Shown: positions 8,040 through 17,273, numbered from the stretch's first letter. The stretch is DNA of 64,000 nucleotides from CAZQYC01 sp964597495 (GCA_964597495.1 CAZQYC010000006.1:14446-78445); one strand, 5' to 3'. A program made the numbers and translations. Notes: generated by a model not told the origin, from the letters alone.

Positions 8040-10073
8040 TTACTTCCTCGGTAACGCGAACGCCACCACATAATCGCCGCGGGCCGTGCCGAGACCTCCA
8101 TGGCCACCAGCGGCGATGACGACGTATTGCCGGCCGGCGAGTTCGTAGGTCATGGGTGTGGCTTGGCCGCCGGCCGGCAAGCGGCCCTTCCAGAGTTCTT
8201 TTCCGGTACTGATATCGAATGCGCGAAGATAATTGTCGGTCGCCGCGCCGATGAAGATCAGGCCGGAGGCAATCACGATCGGTCCGCCCATGTTGGGCAC
8301 CCCGATCGTGCGCGACGGGATGAACCACGGCATGAAGTCGCGTGGAGAGCCGAGCGGGACTTGCCATAGAAGCGTGTTGCGCTGCAGATCGACGGCCGCG
8401 AGCGTTCCCCAGGGTGGGGCGGTGCAAGGTATGCCGAAAGGAGAGAGCAGAACGCCGCGCTGCAAGCGATACGGAGTGCCGTCGAGAGGCGCGTGTTCGG
8501 TCGGAATGGAGTCCGCGAGGTTGGCATTCGTATCCGGCGCGTTGCGCGGAACCAAGCGCACCACGGTGGGAAGATGATTGACGGCGGCGATCGCGATTTG
8601 CCGTTCGCTGTCGAAGGCAACGCCGCCCCAGTTGATTCCACCTGCATAGCCCGGTGATTGAATCGCTGCCTGAGTGCTAGGGGGGGCGAAGATACCTTCC
8701 GATTTGAGCGAGCGAATCAACTCTCGGCATTTGCCGCGATCGTAGAAGGTGAGTCCCCAGGCGTCTTCGGCGGTGATCGGTGCATGCGAAACCAGCGGGG
8801 GAGTCGTCGTGAACGGTTGCGAGGGTGACGTCCGTTCGCCTGGAAGCGTCGAAGCAGCGACCGGGCGCTCGATGATTTCATTGATCGGCTCGCCGGTTTC
8901 GCGGTCGAGCACGAACAGAGTGCCCATCTTCGTTCCCTGCACGACGGCGGCAATCGCTTTGCCATCGCGTTCGAGATCTGCGAGCACCGGTTGAGCGGCG
9001 AGGTCGTAATCCCACAGATCGTGATGGACGAATTGCCGCGACCACGCAACGCTGCCGTCGTGTGCACGCAGCGCAACCAGCGAATTGGCGTATGCGTTAT
9101 CGCCATACCGAGAGCCGCCAAAGAAATCCGGGCTCGCTGAGCCGGTCGGCACGTAAATGAGCGCACGCGCGGGATCTACCGAGAATATTGACCAGGCGTT
9201 CGCCGCACCCGTCAACTGTGCTTGCGAACCCTGCCAGCCGCGCTTTTCCGCTTGCTGTACGTCCCTCGGAATGGGATCGAAACTCCACTTCAGCGCGCCG
9301 GTTCGCACATCGAACGCCCGTACGGTCCCGCGCGGAACCGATACGGCTCGATTGTCGCCAATGGCAGCGCCGGTGATGACGAGATCGCCGAACACGGTCG
9401 GCGGCGAGGTCACCGTGTATTCTTGTGTCGCCAGTACGCGCATGTCCGCGGTGAGATTGATGCTACCGCCGCGCCCAAAATCTTCGCAGAGCCTGCCGGT
9501 ACGACCATCGAGCGCAATCAGTCGCGCATCGAGCGTGCCGATGAAAATACGTAGAGAACACGGTTGCGCGTCTTTGCCTCGTGCGCGCCAAAAAGACACG
9601 CCGCGCGAGGTCGCTTCGGAATACGACGCATTGCGCGGAATGCGCGGATCGTACCGCCAGCGTTCTTCGCCGGTGATCGGATTGAGCGCGATGACGATGT
9701 CGGTGGGGGTGCTGAGATAGAGAAAGTCGTCGACCAATATGGGCGTTGCCTCGAAAGCCATTTTGTCGGCGCGCTTGAAATCCTTGCCAAGCTCGCCGGT
9801 TCGATAGGTCCATGCGACTTCGAGCGCCGACACATTGTCCTTGGTGATTTGCGAAAGATCGGACGATCGTGTGCCGCCGGGGTCGCCGCCGTACCAGCTC
9901 CATTGCGAAAGGTCGTCGGTATTGCCGGGCGTGTCGGTATTGTCAGAATTGGCGGCGAGACCGCGAGTCATGAACAGCGCGAAAATACACAGCGTCGAAT
10001 AGACGGCGCACTGTTTACAGTGAGTGGGTTGACGGCGAGCCGGTTTACGGTGAGCAGGTTTCCGGAGCTGCAT
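8040..10073 (-). CDS. Periplasmic PQQ-dependent dehydrogenase (glucose/quinate dehydrogenase family)
   Basis: 677 residues. After a basic start, a hydrophobic segment (about 21-40) and GLAA give a signal peptide. The remainder is an eight-bladed quinoprotein propeller with repeated W-motif strands (DPGGTRSSDLSQITKDNV near the start; ALNPITGEERWRYDP; AFDVRTGALKWSFDP; AFDISTGKELWKGRLPAG). It lacks the five N-terminal membrane spans of Gcd and the cytochrome domain of quinohaemoprotein alcohol dehydrogenases, so it should be soluble or loosely bound and pass electrons to ubiquinone or a separate cytochrome. Substrate not assignable, probably a sugar or cyclic alcohol. The first 20 codons lie in degenerate tandem DNA. 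No PQQ synthesis genes are in the window. Confidence 0.85.
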   Translation of the reverse strand: MQLRKPAHRKPARRQPTHCKQCAVYSTLCIFALFMTRGLAANSDNTDTPGNTDDLSQWSWYGGDPGGTRSSDLSQITKDNVSALEVAWTYRTGELGKDFKRADKMAFEATPILVDDFLYLSTPTDIVIALNPITGEERWRYDPRIPRNASYSEATSRGVSFWRARGKDAQPCSLRIFIGTLDARLIALDGRTGRLCEDFGRGGSINLTADMRVLATQEYTVTSPPTVFGDLVITGAAIGDNRAVSVPRGTVRAFDVRTGALKWSFDPIPRDVQQAEKRGWQGSQAQLTGAANAWSIFSVDPARALIYVPTGSASPDFFGGSRYGDNAYANSLVALRAHDGSVAWSRQFVHHDLWDYDLAAQPVLADLERDGKAIAAVVQGTKMGTLFVLDRETGEPINEIIERPVAASTLPGERTSPSQPFTTTPPLVSHAPITAEDAWGLTFYDRGKCRELIRSLKSEGIFAPPSTQAAIQSPGYAGGINWGGVAFDSERQIAIAAVNHLPTVVRLVPRNAPDTNANLADSIPTEHAPLDGTPYRLQRGVLLSPFGIPCTAPPWGTLAAVDLQRNTLLWQVPLGSPRDFMPWFIPSRTIGVPNMGGPIVIASGLIFIGAATDNYLRAFDISTGKELWKGRLPAGGQATPMTYELAGRQYVVIAAGGHGGLGTARGDYVVAFALPRK

Positions 10074-10103
10074 TTCTTCCTCGGCGTGAGTTAGTCTTCG
10101 CGC

Positions 10104-12323
10104 ATGCTAAGAACATTCTGCGTCGTATCGGCCGCCATTGTAGTGTGCCTTTCTTCCTACGGTGCAAGCGCGCAAACCCGGGCAGAACGACCCCGAATCG
10201 GGTTGGTCCTAAGCGGCGGCGGTGCCCGTGGCGCCGCGCACGTCGGCGTTCTCAAAGTCTTGGAGGAAATGCGGATTCCCATCGACGCCATCGCGGGCAC
10301 CAGCATGGGAGCTGTGATAGGCGGTCTGTATGCGTCGGGCATGTCCGCCAAGGAGATCGAAGACCTTTTGCGCACCGTGGATTGGCAGGAAGCCTTCTCC
10401 GACCGCCTGCCGCGGCGCGATTTGGGATTTCGGCGCAAACAAGACGACGACAACTTCCTGGTCCGGTACGCGCTCGGCATCAGTAGCGATGGGTTCAAGC
10501 TGCCGACCGGATTAATTCAAGGCCAGAAGCTGGCGCAAGTGTTGCGTGGCGCGACATTGCCCGTCGGCGTCATACAGGACTTCGACAAACTTCCGATTCC
10601 ATTTCGTGCCGTAGCGACCGATCTTGAGACCGGCATGCCGGTGATCATGAATTCAGGCGATCTCGCTTCGGCGATGCGCGCCAGCATGTCGGCACCGGGC
10701 GTCTTCATACCGGCGGAGCGCGAAGGCCGTCTTTTGGGGGACGGCGGATTGGTCGAGAATTTGCCCATCGATGTGGCCCGCAGCATGAATGTCGATGTGC
10801 TGATCGTCGTCGACGTTACGTTCCCGCTGTTTGCACGCAAGGAACTCAAGTCGCCGCTGGAAATGGCGTTGCAGTCGTTGGCGATCATGATGGGGACGCG
10901 CACGCGCGAGCAACGCGCCGGCTTGACGAGTGCTGACATCGTGATCGGCCCCCAACTTGGAACGTTCGGTACCGCCGACTTCGATCGCGTGGCCCGCGCG
11001 TTCAATCTCGGCGAGCAGGCTGCTCGCGAAGCGCAATCGCGACTGGCCGCGCTTTCGCTCAGCCTAAGCGACTACCATCTCTACCTGCAAACCTGCCAGG
11101 CAGCCCGAAATCCCAACGGCACGGCGCAGCGGGTGGTGTCGTTCGTCCGCGTCGACGGCAATGCGCGGCGCTATCAGCCGATGGTGGACGCCGCGATGCG
11201 CGACGTGCTCGCCAAACCGCTCGATAAGTCGCTGGTCGAACGTCGGTTAGGCGATGTGTACGCGCTCGATCTGTTCGAGTCTGTCGATTACACGGTGGTG
11301 GAAGAGAGCGGCCAGTCCGGTTTGGAGTTTCATTTACGCCGCAAGAGCTGGGGTCCGAACTACGTTCGCTTCGGTCTCAACATCGAGGACGACTTCGAGG
11401 GCAATAGCCGCTACAACGTGGCGGCGCGGTTTATCGCGACCGAACTTAATATCTTGGGTGGCGAATGGCTGACGGATTTACAAATCGGCGACCACCCGCG
11501 GGCGTATTCCGAGTTCTATCAACCGCTGGGATTTCGTCATCGCTATTTCTTCGTGCCGCACGTGAACCTTGAAGTCCGAAATCTCGAAGTGCATGACCTG
11601 GCCGATCGCATTACCGAGTACCGCCTTCGGGAATACGAATTCGGGGTCGATTTCGGACGTGAACTCGGCAAGTGGGGTGAATGGCGAACCGGCATCTTCC
11701 GCGGCGCCGGCAGTTCGCGCGTGCGCGTCGGCGACCCTACGCTGCCCGAGCAGAGTTTCGACAGCGGCGGCTATTTTGCGCGCGCCACGTACGATCAAAT
11801 CGACAGCGTTTTCTTTCCGCGCAACGGCGAGCAACTGCAACTGCAGTGGATCGGGCAACGGACGGACGCGGGCTCGGACCGGAACTCCGATCGCATCGAG
11901 ATTGACGGATTGATCGCCCGTTCGTTCGGCAGGCACACCGTTATTTTCTCGGCGGCCGCCGGATCGACTCTGAATAAGCAGTCCTATGCCCAGGACTACT
12001 TCACGCTCGGCGGGTTCTTGAATTTGTCGGGACTGCGCACCGGCGAGTTGTCCGGGCCCAATTATGGCATCGGTCGCTTCATCTACTACCGCAATATCAG
12101 CCGCGGCGGCTCCGGCGTGTTCGACGTACCGCTCTATGCCGGGCTCTCGCTCGAAGCGGGTAATGTCTGGCAGAGCAGAAGCGACGCGACGTTCAGTACC
12201 TTGAGCAAAAACGGCAGCTTATTCCTGGGAGCCGATACCATTCTGGGGCCGGTGTATCTTGGCGCCGGATCGGACACGACCGGCGAGTCGGCGTTCTATT
12301 TGTTCCTGGGAAGAACTTTTTAA
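10104..12323 (+). CDS. Patatin-like phospholipase fused to BamA-type barrel (PlpD-like, type Vd secretion)
   Basis: 739 residues. A signal peptide is followed by a patatin domain at about residues 30-310. The oxyanion loop is LSGGGARGAAHVGVL, the nucleophile elbow is GTSMG, and the catalytic Asp is in LGDGGLVENLP. A POTRA-like segment follows (VVSFVRVDGNARRYQPMVDA, about 340-410), then a 16-strand-type barrel ending FYLFLGRTF with terminal Phe. This is the layout of Pseudomonas PlpD, in which the barrel carries a secreted lipase to the surface. It diverges from the PQQ dehydrogenase with only 30 bases between start codons, so at least one promoter must lie inside the other gene or the PQQ start is further in. 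Confidence 0.92.
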   Translation: MLRTFCVVSAAIVVCLSSYGASAQTRAERPRIGLVLSGGGARGAAHVGVLKVLEEMRIPIDAIAGTSMGAVIGGLYASGMSAKEIEDLLRTVDWQEAFSDRLPRRDLGFRRKQDDDNFLVRYALGISSDGFKLPTGLIQGQKLAQVLRGATLPVGVIQDFDKLPIPFRAVATDLETGMPVIMNSGDLASAMRASMSAPGVFIPAEREGRLLGDGGLVENLPIDVARSMNVDVLIVVDVTFPLFARKELKSPLEMALQSLAIMMGTRTREQRAGLTSADIVIGPQLGTFGTADFDRVARAFNLGEQAAREAQSRLAALSLSLSDYHLYLQTCQAARNPNGTAQRVVSFVRVDGNARRYQPMVDAAMRDVLAKPLDKSLVERRLGDVYALDLFESVDYTVVEESGQSGLEFHLRRKSWGPNYVRFGLNIEDDFEGNSRYNVAARFIATELNILGGEWLTDLQIGDHPRAYSEFYQPLGFRHRYFFVPHVNLEVRNLEVHDLADRITEYRLREYEFGVDFGRELGKWGEWRTGIFRGAGSSRVRVGDPTLPEQSFDSGGYFARATYDQIDSVFFPRNGEQLQLQWIGQRTDAGSDRNSDRIEIDGLIARSFGRHTVIFSAAAGSTLNKQSYAQDYFTLGGFLNLSGLRTGELSGPNYGIGRFIYYRNISRGGSGVFDVPLYAGLSLEAGNVWQSRSDATFSTLSKNGSLFLGADTILGPVYLGAGSDTTGESAFYLFLGRTF

Positions 12324-12340
12324 GAGTCGCAGAGTGTCCT

Positions 12341-12414
12341 CACTCCGGCCCCCTCCCGCAACCGAGAGTGGTGTTTCTTCCTCCCTCTTCCGGTTGCGGG
12401 AGAGGGCTGGGGTG
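12341..12414. terminator. Long inverted repeat between convergent genes
   Basis: Arms at 12341-12364 and 12391-12414 are complementary over 24 bases with three mismatches; the core is CCTCCCGCAACCG against CGGTTGCGGGAGAGG. The loop of 26 bases is pyrimidine-rich. This GGGAGAGGG-type palindrome is common between genes in several proteobacteria and suits a bidirectional terminator for the patatin gene and folE2. Confidence 0.65.
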
Positions 12415-12427
12415 GGGGGCTTCTTGC

Positions 12428-13252
12428 CTACTCCTCATCCTTCTTTTTCTCGATCATCGCGTATGCCGAGTGATTATGGATGGATTCGAAGTTCTCGGAT
12501 TCCACCACGTACGCGCGAATGCGTTCGTCGGCGTTGCATCGAGTGGCGACGTCGCGGACGATGTCTTCGACGAATTTGGGATTGTCGTACGCGCGTTCCG
12601 TGACGTACTTTTCGTCGGGGCGTTTCAAGATTCCATAGAGCTCGCACGACGCTTCCTGCTCGGCGATGTCGATGAGTTCTTCGAGCCACATGTGTTTGTC
12701 GATCTGCGCATTGATCGTGATGTGCGAGCGCTGATTGTGGGCGCCATAATCCGAAATACCTTTCGAACAAGGACACAAGCTCGTTGCCGCCACCACGACT
12801 TTGATCCAGAGCTCCGCTTTGCCTTTCTTGATTTCGCCGATGAGCGAGGCGCGATAGTCCATCAAGCTTTGCACGCCGGACTTAGGCGCGGTTTTCATGA
12901 CGAAGTAGGGAAAACTCATTTCGATGCGACCGGATTCGGCGTCGAGGCGTTCGGTCATTTCCTTCAGGATGTCGCCGAACGATTCGACCGAAATCTCGCG
13001 CTCGTTTCGATGCAGCACTTCGACGAAACGCGACATGTGCGTGCCTTTGAAGTTGTGCGGCAACGCGACGTACATGTTGAAGTTCGCGACGGTGTGTTGA
13101 TGGCCGCCGGAGCGATCTTTCACCCGCACGGGATGGTAAATGTCCTTGATGCCTACCTTGTTGATCGGCAGCTGGCGCGTATCGGCGCGGCTCTGCACGT
13201 CTTCGATGGACTTGCCCTTGGTTGCGAGAATGACGGTATCGGATGTGGCCAT
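12428..13252 (-). CDS. folE2: GTP cyclohydrolase FolE2 (type IB)
   Basis: 274 residues, close to full family length. It opens GTP to dihydroneopterin triphosphate at the start of folate synthesis in the cytoplasm. The diagnostic segment SLCPCSKGISDYGAHNQRSH carries the metal/catalytic cysteines C160 and C162; RSGGHQHTVANFNMYVALP near the N-terminus is typical of the family. FolE2 can use metals other than zinc and often substitutes for FolE when zinc is scarce; no Zur site was recognised. It is the last gene of the xseB-ispA-dxs-folE2 set, an order found in several gammaproteobacteria, 66 bases after dxs. Confidence 0.95.
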   Translation of the reverse strand: MATSDTVILATKGKSIEDVQSRADTRQLPINKVGIKDIYHPVRVKDRSGGHQHTVANFNMYVALPHNFKGTHMSRFVEVLHRNEREISVESFGDILKEMTERLDAESGRIEMSFPYFVMKTAPKSGVQSLMDYRASLIGEIKKGKAELWIKVVVAATSLCPCSKGISDYGAHNQRSHITINAQIDKHMWLEELIDIAEQEASCELYGILKRPDEKYVTERAYDNPKFVEDIVRDVATRCNADERIRAYVVESENFESIHNHSAYAMIEKKKDEE

Positions 13253-13318
13253 GGGAGTTTCCTGGGAGCCGATTTCTGCCTAATGGATACGGCGGGCCGA
13301 AATCGAACGAGAGAAGGA

Positions 13319-15205
13319 TTAGGCGCCGGCAACCTTAGCAGGCGCGCGCCACCAGCGATTAATGGCGGTTTCGATGCTCGACATATCCAAACCCGCTGCT
13401 CGCAAACAGTCCTCCCGCGAACCGTGTTCGATGAAGCGATCGGGAATTCCTAGGTTCAATACCGGAATGCTCACTCCGTGAGCGGCCAGCGATTCGTTGA
13501 TCGCGCTGCCTACGCCGCCGGCAACGGCATTCTCTTCGACCGTGACCAGCGATTTATGCTTAGCTGCGATCTTAAGTACCATTTCCTCGTCCAGCGGTTT
13601 CACGAAGCGCAGGTTGATGACGGTGGCATCGAGCCGCTCGCCGATCGCTTCGCATGCGCTCACCATGGGGCCGAGCGCAAGAATTGCAAGACCGCTGCGG
13701 CCTTCGCGCCGGAGCTGCGCTTTGCCTAGCGGCAAGGCATGCAAGTCCTTTTCAATGGCCGCTCCGGGGCCGTTGCCGCGCGGATAACGAACCACGGAGG
13801 GAAGTTTAAGCTGTGCGCCGGTATACAGCATTTGCCGGCATTCGTTTTCGTCGGCCGGCGCCATCACGACCAAATTGGGAATGCAGCGCAGGAAACTGAC
13901 GTCGAAACTGCCTTGATGAGTGGCGCCGTCGCCGCCGACGAGCCCCGCACGATCCAGTGCGAAGAGCACCGGCAATTTCTGCAGGGCGACGTCGTGAATG
14001 AGCTGGTCGTACGCGCGTTGCAAGAACGTCGAATAAATCGCGACCACCGGATGTGCGCCTTCGCAAGCCAAACCGGCGGCGAACGTCACGGCATGTTGTT
14101 CGGCGATTGCCACGTCGAAATAACGATCCGGAAAGCGCTTCGAGAATTCCACCATGCCGGAGCCTTCACGCATCGCTGGCGTGATCGCGAGTAATTTCGG
14201 ATCGCGCTCGGCCATCTCGCAGAGCCATTGACCGAAGACTTGCGAGTACGTCGGACCGCTGGCCTTCTCTTTGAAGATGACGCCGCTTTTGGGATCGAAC
14301 GGACCCGGACCGTGCCACTTGATCGGGTCCGCTTCTGCCGGCGCGTAGCCTTTGCCCTTGCGCGTTACGACGTGCAGGAATTGCGGGCCTTTGAGGTCGC
14401 GGATGTTTTGCAACGTGGCTAACAGGGCGCCAAGGTCATGGCCGTCGATGGGTCCGATGTAGTTGAAGCCCATCTCCTCGAAAATCGTGCCGGGCAGAAT
14501 CATGCCCTTCATATGCTCTTCCGAGCGGCGCGCCAACTCCCACACCGTCGGCATCTTGCTCAAAATTTTTTTACCGCCTTCGCGCAGGTGAGCATAGAGC
14601 TTGCCGGAGAGAACGCGCGCAAAGTAATGCGAGATCGCGCCTACGTTTTCCGAAATCGACATGTCGTTGTCGTTCAGGACCACGAGCAAATTGGTGTCGA
14701 GACTGCCTGCATGATTCAGCGCTTCGAAGGCTTGTCCGCCGCTCATCGCGCCATCGCCGATCACGGCGACGACGCGCCGCGGTTCGCCGCTGTTTTGCGC
14801 GGCAATGGCCATCCCAAGCGCCGCGCTGATCGATGTGCTCGAATGGCCGACGCCGAACGTGTCGTATTCGCTTTCCACGCGCGTCGGAAACGGAGCCAAC
14901 CCTTGCTTGTGTTTGATGGTGCCGAGGCGGTCGCGCCGACCCGTGAGGACTTTGTGCGGATAGGCTTGGTGACCGACGTCCCACACCAAGCGATCGTGCG
15001 GCGTCTCGAATACGTAGTGGAGGGCGACGGTGAGTTCGACCGTGCCGAGGCCGGCCGCAAAGTGGCCGCCCATTTGGCTGACCGTTTCGATCAAATACCG
15101 CCGCAGCTCCGCGGCAACGTCCTGGAGTCGTTCGGACGGCAACGCGCGCAGATCTGCCGGCGAATCGATCGCTTTCAAGAGTGGATAGTTCGCTCTCTGG
15201 CCCAT
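13319..15205 (-). CDS. dxs: 1-deoxy-D-xylulose-5-phosphate synthase
   Basis: 628 residues, the usual length. A TPP enzyme that joins pyruvate and glyceraldehyde 3-phosphate, the first step of the MEP isoprenoid route. Visible: the catalytic His region VWDVGHQAYPHKVLTGR, the TPP-binding GDGAMSGGQAFEALNHAG...ND motif, the transketolase pyrimidine-binding domain (AIAEQHAVTFAAGLACEG) and the C-terminal DRFIEHGSREDCLRAAGLD. It follows ispA by 56 bases on the same strand, so two isoprenoid genes are probably co-transcribed. Confidence 0.97.
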   Translation of the reverse strand: MGQRANYPLLKAIDSPADLRALPSERLQDVAAELRRYLIETVSQMGGHFAAGLGTVELTVALHYVFETPHDRLVWDVGHQAYPHKVLTGRRDRLGTIKHKQGLAPFPTRVESEYDTFGVGHSSTSISAALGMAIAAQNSGEPRRVVAVIGDGAMSGGQAFEALNHAGSLDTNLLVVLNDNDMSISENVGAISHYFARVLSGKLYAHLREGGKKILSKMPTVWELARRSEEHMKGMILPGTIFEEMGFNYIGPIDGHDLGALLATLQNIRDLKGPQFLHVVTRKGKGYAPAEADPIKWHGPGPFDPKSGVIFKEKASGPTYSQVFGQWLCEMAERDPKLLAITPAMREGSGMVEFSKRFPDRYFDVAIAEQHAVTFAAGLACEGAHPVVAIYSTFLQRAYDQLIHDVALQKLPVLFALDRAGLVGGDGATHQGSFDVSFLRCIPNLVVMAPADENECRQMLYTGAQLKLPSVVRYPRGNGPGAAIEKDLHALPLGKAQLRREGRSGLAILALGPMVSACEAIGERLDATVINLRFVKPLDEEMVLKIAAKHKSLVTVEENAVAGGVGSAINESLAAHGVSIPVLNLGIPDRFIEHGSREDCLRAAGLDMSSIETAINRWWRAPAKVAGA

Positions 15206-15261
15206 GGCGGCAGTTTACACGTTGGCGTCAATTCGGAATGCGGTCAATTGTGGCATCGAAA

Positions 15262-16158
15262 TTATTGTTGACGAAATACCAACCAGTTCGACAGCGCGCG
15301 TAAGGGCGCGGCGGCATCGCCCAAGGGGTTTAATTCGGCGAGCGCTTGCGTATGTAAAATGACGACGCGTTCTTTGGCGGAAGCAACGCCGGACACGGCC
15401 GGATAAGTGGGTTTGCGGTGCGCTTGATCCGCGCCGGTGTGCTTGCCTAACAGCGTAGGATCGCCCTCGATGTCGAGAAGATCGTCTTGGATCTGAAATG
15501 CGAGGCCGATGGAGATTGCATAACGCTCGAGCGAACTCGCAATTTCGAGCGTGACGTGGGAAGCGCATGCCGCCGCCATCATGACGCCCGCGCGAATCAG
15601 AGCACCGGTTTTACACGCGTGCATGTGCTCGATCTCGGGAAGCGAGAGTTGCCGGCCTTGAGCGGCGAGATCGAGCGCCTGTCCGCCGGCCATGCCGGTC
15701 GTGCCGCTCGCCGCTGCAAGAATGTCGATCAGCCGCAAGCGGCACTCGGCATCCATCGGCAGATGCTCATCGCGCGCGAGAATTTGGAACGCCAACACTT
15801 GCAGAGCGTCGCCCACCAGAATCGCCGTCGCTTCGTCGAAAGCCTTGTGGCAGGTGGGTTGTCCGCGGCGCAGATCGTCATCGTCCATCGCGGGCAAATC
15901 ATCGTGCACCAGCGAATAGGCGTGAATGAGTTCGATCGCGCATGCGGCGGCATCGAGCCGCGCCTCCGGAACGCCGAGTGCTTTGCCGGTTGCATAAATG
16001 AGTATCGGACGAATTCGTTTGCCGCCGTTCAACACGGAATAGCGCATGGCCTGGTGCAAGCGCTGTGGCGGCTGGTCCTCGGCTGGCAGCCGCGCAGCCA
16101 GTTCTGCTTGGATGCGCGACTGCCAGCGCAGCATTGATTCGGCGAACGGGGTGGTCAT
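15262..16158 (-). CDS. ispA: Farnesyl diphosphate synthase
   Basis: 298 residues. Condenses IPP with DMAPP and then GPP to make farnesyl diphosphate. Both Asp-rich motifs are clear: first LVHDDLPAMDDDDLRRGQPT (DDx4D, the bacterial short-chain type with two extra residues) and second FQIQDDLLDIEGD. GGKRIRPILIYATG near residue 46 binds the pyrophosphate. Its ATG overlaps the xseB stop by four bases (ATGA), so translation is probably coupled. Confidence 0.95.
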   Translation of the reverse strand: MTTPFAESMLRWQSRIQAELAARLPAEDQPPQRLHQAMRYSVLNGGKRIRPILIYATGKALGVPEARLDAAACAIELIHAYSLVHDDLPAMDDDDLRRGQPTCHKAFDEATAILVGDALQVLAFQILARDEHLPMDAECRLRLIDILAAASGTTGMAGGQALDLAAQGRQLSLPEIEHMHACKTGALIRAGVMMAAACASHVTLEIASSLERYAISIGLAFQIQDDLLDIEGDPTLLGKHTGADQAHRKPTYPAVSGVASAKERVVILHTQALAELNPLGDAAAPLRALSNWLVFRQQ

Positions 16159-16460
16159 GGCGTTTCGTCGCCGTCGTCATCCTTTTCGAAAGGCTCGGTC
16201 TCGAAAGACTCTGCTTCGAAGGGCGTGTCCATCGTTCCCGCGCCGCTCTTCCGAAGCAGGATTTCGACTTTTTGTTCCGCCGTACGCAATGCGGCCTGGC
16301 ATTGACGGGTAAGCGCGACGCCGCGCTCGAACTGCTTTAACGATTCATCGAGTGACAGTGCGCCGCTTTCCATCCGTTCGACAATTTTTTCCAATTCGGC
16401 CAGCGATTTTTCAAGATCGGGAGCGGGCGTGTCGGTGTCGGCTTTGTTTTTTTTACTCAC
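16155..16460 (-). CDS. xseB: Exodeoxyribonuclease VII small subunit
   Basis: 101 residues. The family core is clear: LEKSLAELEKIVERMESGAL, SLDESLKQFERGVALTRQCQ. It joins XseA to degrade single-stranded DNA. The C-terminal 30 residues are acidic and Glu/Phe-rich, longer than the E. coli protein (80 residues). First gene of the set with ispA, dxs and folE2; its stop overlaps the ispA start. xseA is not in the window. Confidence 0.93.
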   Translation of the reverse strand: MSKKNKADTDTPAPDLEKSLAELEKIVERMESGALSLDESLKQFERGVALTRQCQAALRTAEQKVEILLRKSGAGTMDTPFEAESFETEPFEKDDDGDETP

Positions 16461-16596
16461 GAGGGGCGCGGGTGGTGTTGATGCGGAGCGTTAATGGGAT
16501 ATGCGCCAAGCTTGCCGGGGAGGGGCGGCGGGGTCAATGTCAGATCGAGGCGTCAGACGCGAGACGAGTTGGAGTTTAAGGCAGAGTGATTCGATC

Positions 16597-16624
16597 TTGC
16601 CTGGGCCTTCTTGCTCGGGCCTTC
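16597..16624. repeat. 14-base direct tandem repeat upstream of rubrerythrin
   Basis: ttgcctgggccttc (16597-16610) is followed at once by ttgctcgggccttc (16611-16624), two mismatches. It lies upstream of the rubrerythrin promoter in the gap between divergent genes. Confidence 0.75.
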
Positions 16625-16646
16625 ACCTCGCGTTCTGCAATTCGCA

Positions 16647-16675
16647 TTGACTTCATTTTCCGTCGCGACTACAGT
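16647..16675 (+). promoter_or_regulatory. Likely sigma-70 promoter of the rubrerythrin cluster
   Basis: TTGACT (16647-16652), a 17-base spacer, then TACAGT (16670-16675, four of six consensus bases). The spacing is ideal, and the site is 70 bases upstream of the rubrerythrin ATG. Confidence 0.55.
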
Positions 16676-16688
16676 GCGCTCACCCTAT

Positions 16689-16712
16689 TAGACCAAGTCT
16701 AAGACAGGTCTA
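16689..16712. promoter_or_regulatory. Dyad near the expected transcription start, possible operator
   Basis: TAGACC (16689-16694) and GGTCTA (16707-16712) form a perfect 6-base dyad, with a nested GTCT/AGAC pair slightly off-centre between them. It lies 14-37 bases after the -10 box, where a repressor would block transcription. A redox or iron regulator would suit the gene, but no known consensus matches well. Confidence 0.4.
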
Positions 16713-16744
16713 TTTTGTTTACTAACTTCCATTAGGAGAGTTTC

Positions 16745-17161
16745 ATGGCCAATTTGAAGGGCAGTAAAACCGAAGGCAATTTGAAAGCCGCTTTTGCCGG
16801 TGAGTCGCAAGCGAATCGACGCTATCTTTATTTCGCAGCCAAAGCGGACGTCGAAGGTTATAACGATGTCGCGGCTGTTTTCCGTTCGACTGCTGAGGGC
16901 GAAACCGGCCACGCCCACGGGCATTTGGAATATCTCGAACAAGTCGGCGATCCCGCCACTGGCCTTCCGATCGGCGGCACCTCGCTGAACTTGAAAGCGT
17001 CCATCGCTGGCGAAACGCACGAATACACGGACATGTATCCGGGCATGGCGAAGACGGCGCGCGACGAAGGCTTTGCCGAAATTGCCGATTGGTTCGAGAC
17101 GCTGGCGAAGGCTGAGCGTTCACACGCGAATCGCTTTCAGAAAGCGTTGGACAACCTTTAA
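16745..17161 (+). CDS. Rubrerythrin-type diiron protein lacking rubredoxin domain
   Basis: 138 residues, a ferritin-like four-helix bundle. Diiron ligands match rubrerythrin: E20, E53, H56, E90, E93, E124 and H127. The C-terminal rubredoxin Fe(SCys)4 domain of classical rubrerythrin (about 190 residues) is absent, so electrons must come from another protein. A good ribosome site (AGGAG, 16734-16738) precedes the ATG. Family members reduce peroxide. The next two genes, an Fe-S CCG-domain protein and a DUF3501 protein, are plausible partners. A CTAG element lies between this gene and the second. Confidence 0.93.
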   Translation: MANLKGSKTEGNLKAAFAGESQANRRYLYFAAKADVEGYNDVAAVFRSTAEGETGHAHGHLEYLEQVGDPATGLPIGGTSLNLKASIAGETHEYTDMYPGMAKTARDEGFAEIADWFETLAKAERSHANRFQKALDNL

Positions 17162-17170
17162 GCTGCAGAA

Positions 17171-17265
17171 GGCGCTAGCAACTAGCTACTAGGCGCTAGC
17201 CAGAATTCAGAGTTTTTAAAGATTCTTTATTCTGGCTAGTGACTAGAGCCTTGCGCCTAGTTGCT
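17171..17265. repeat. CTAG heptad element, copy B
   Basis: The left arm is exact 7-base units GGCGCTA, GCAACTA, GCTACTA, GGCGCTA closing on GCCAGAA. After an AT-rich core, TTCTGGC opens the right arm GGCTAGT, GACTAGA, GCCTTGC, GCCTAGT. One of the most complete copies. It fills the gap between rubrerythrin and the Fe-S protein and would form a long stem in their shared mRNA. Confidence 0.88.
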
Positions 17266-17273
17266 TCCCAACT

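Noticed and set aside
12368..13453. 361-codon open frame antisense to folE2
   Set aside because: It lies over the well-supported folE2 and has no family features.
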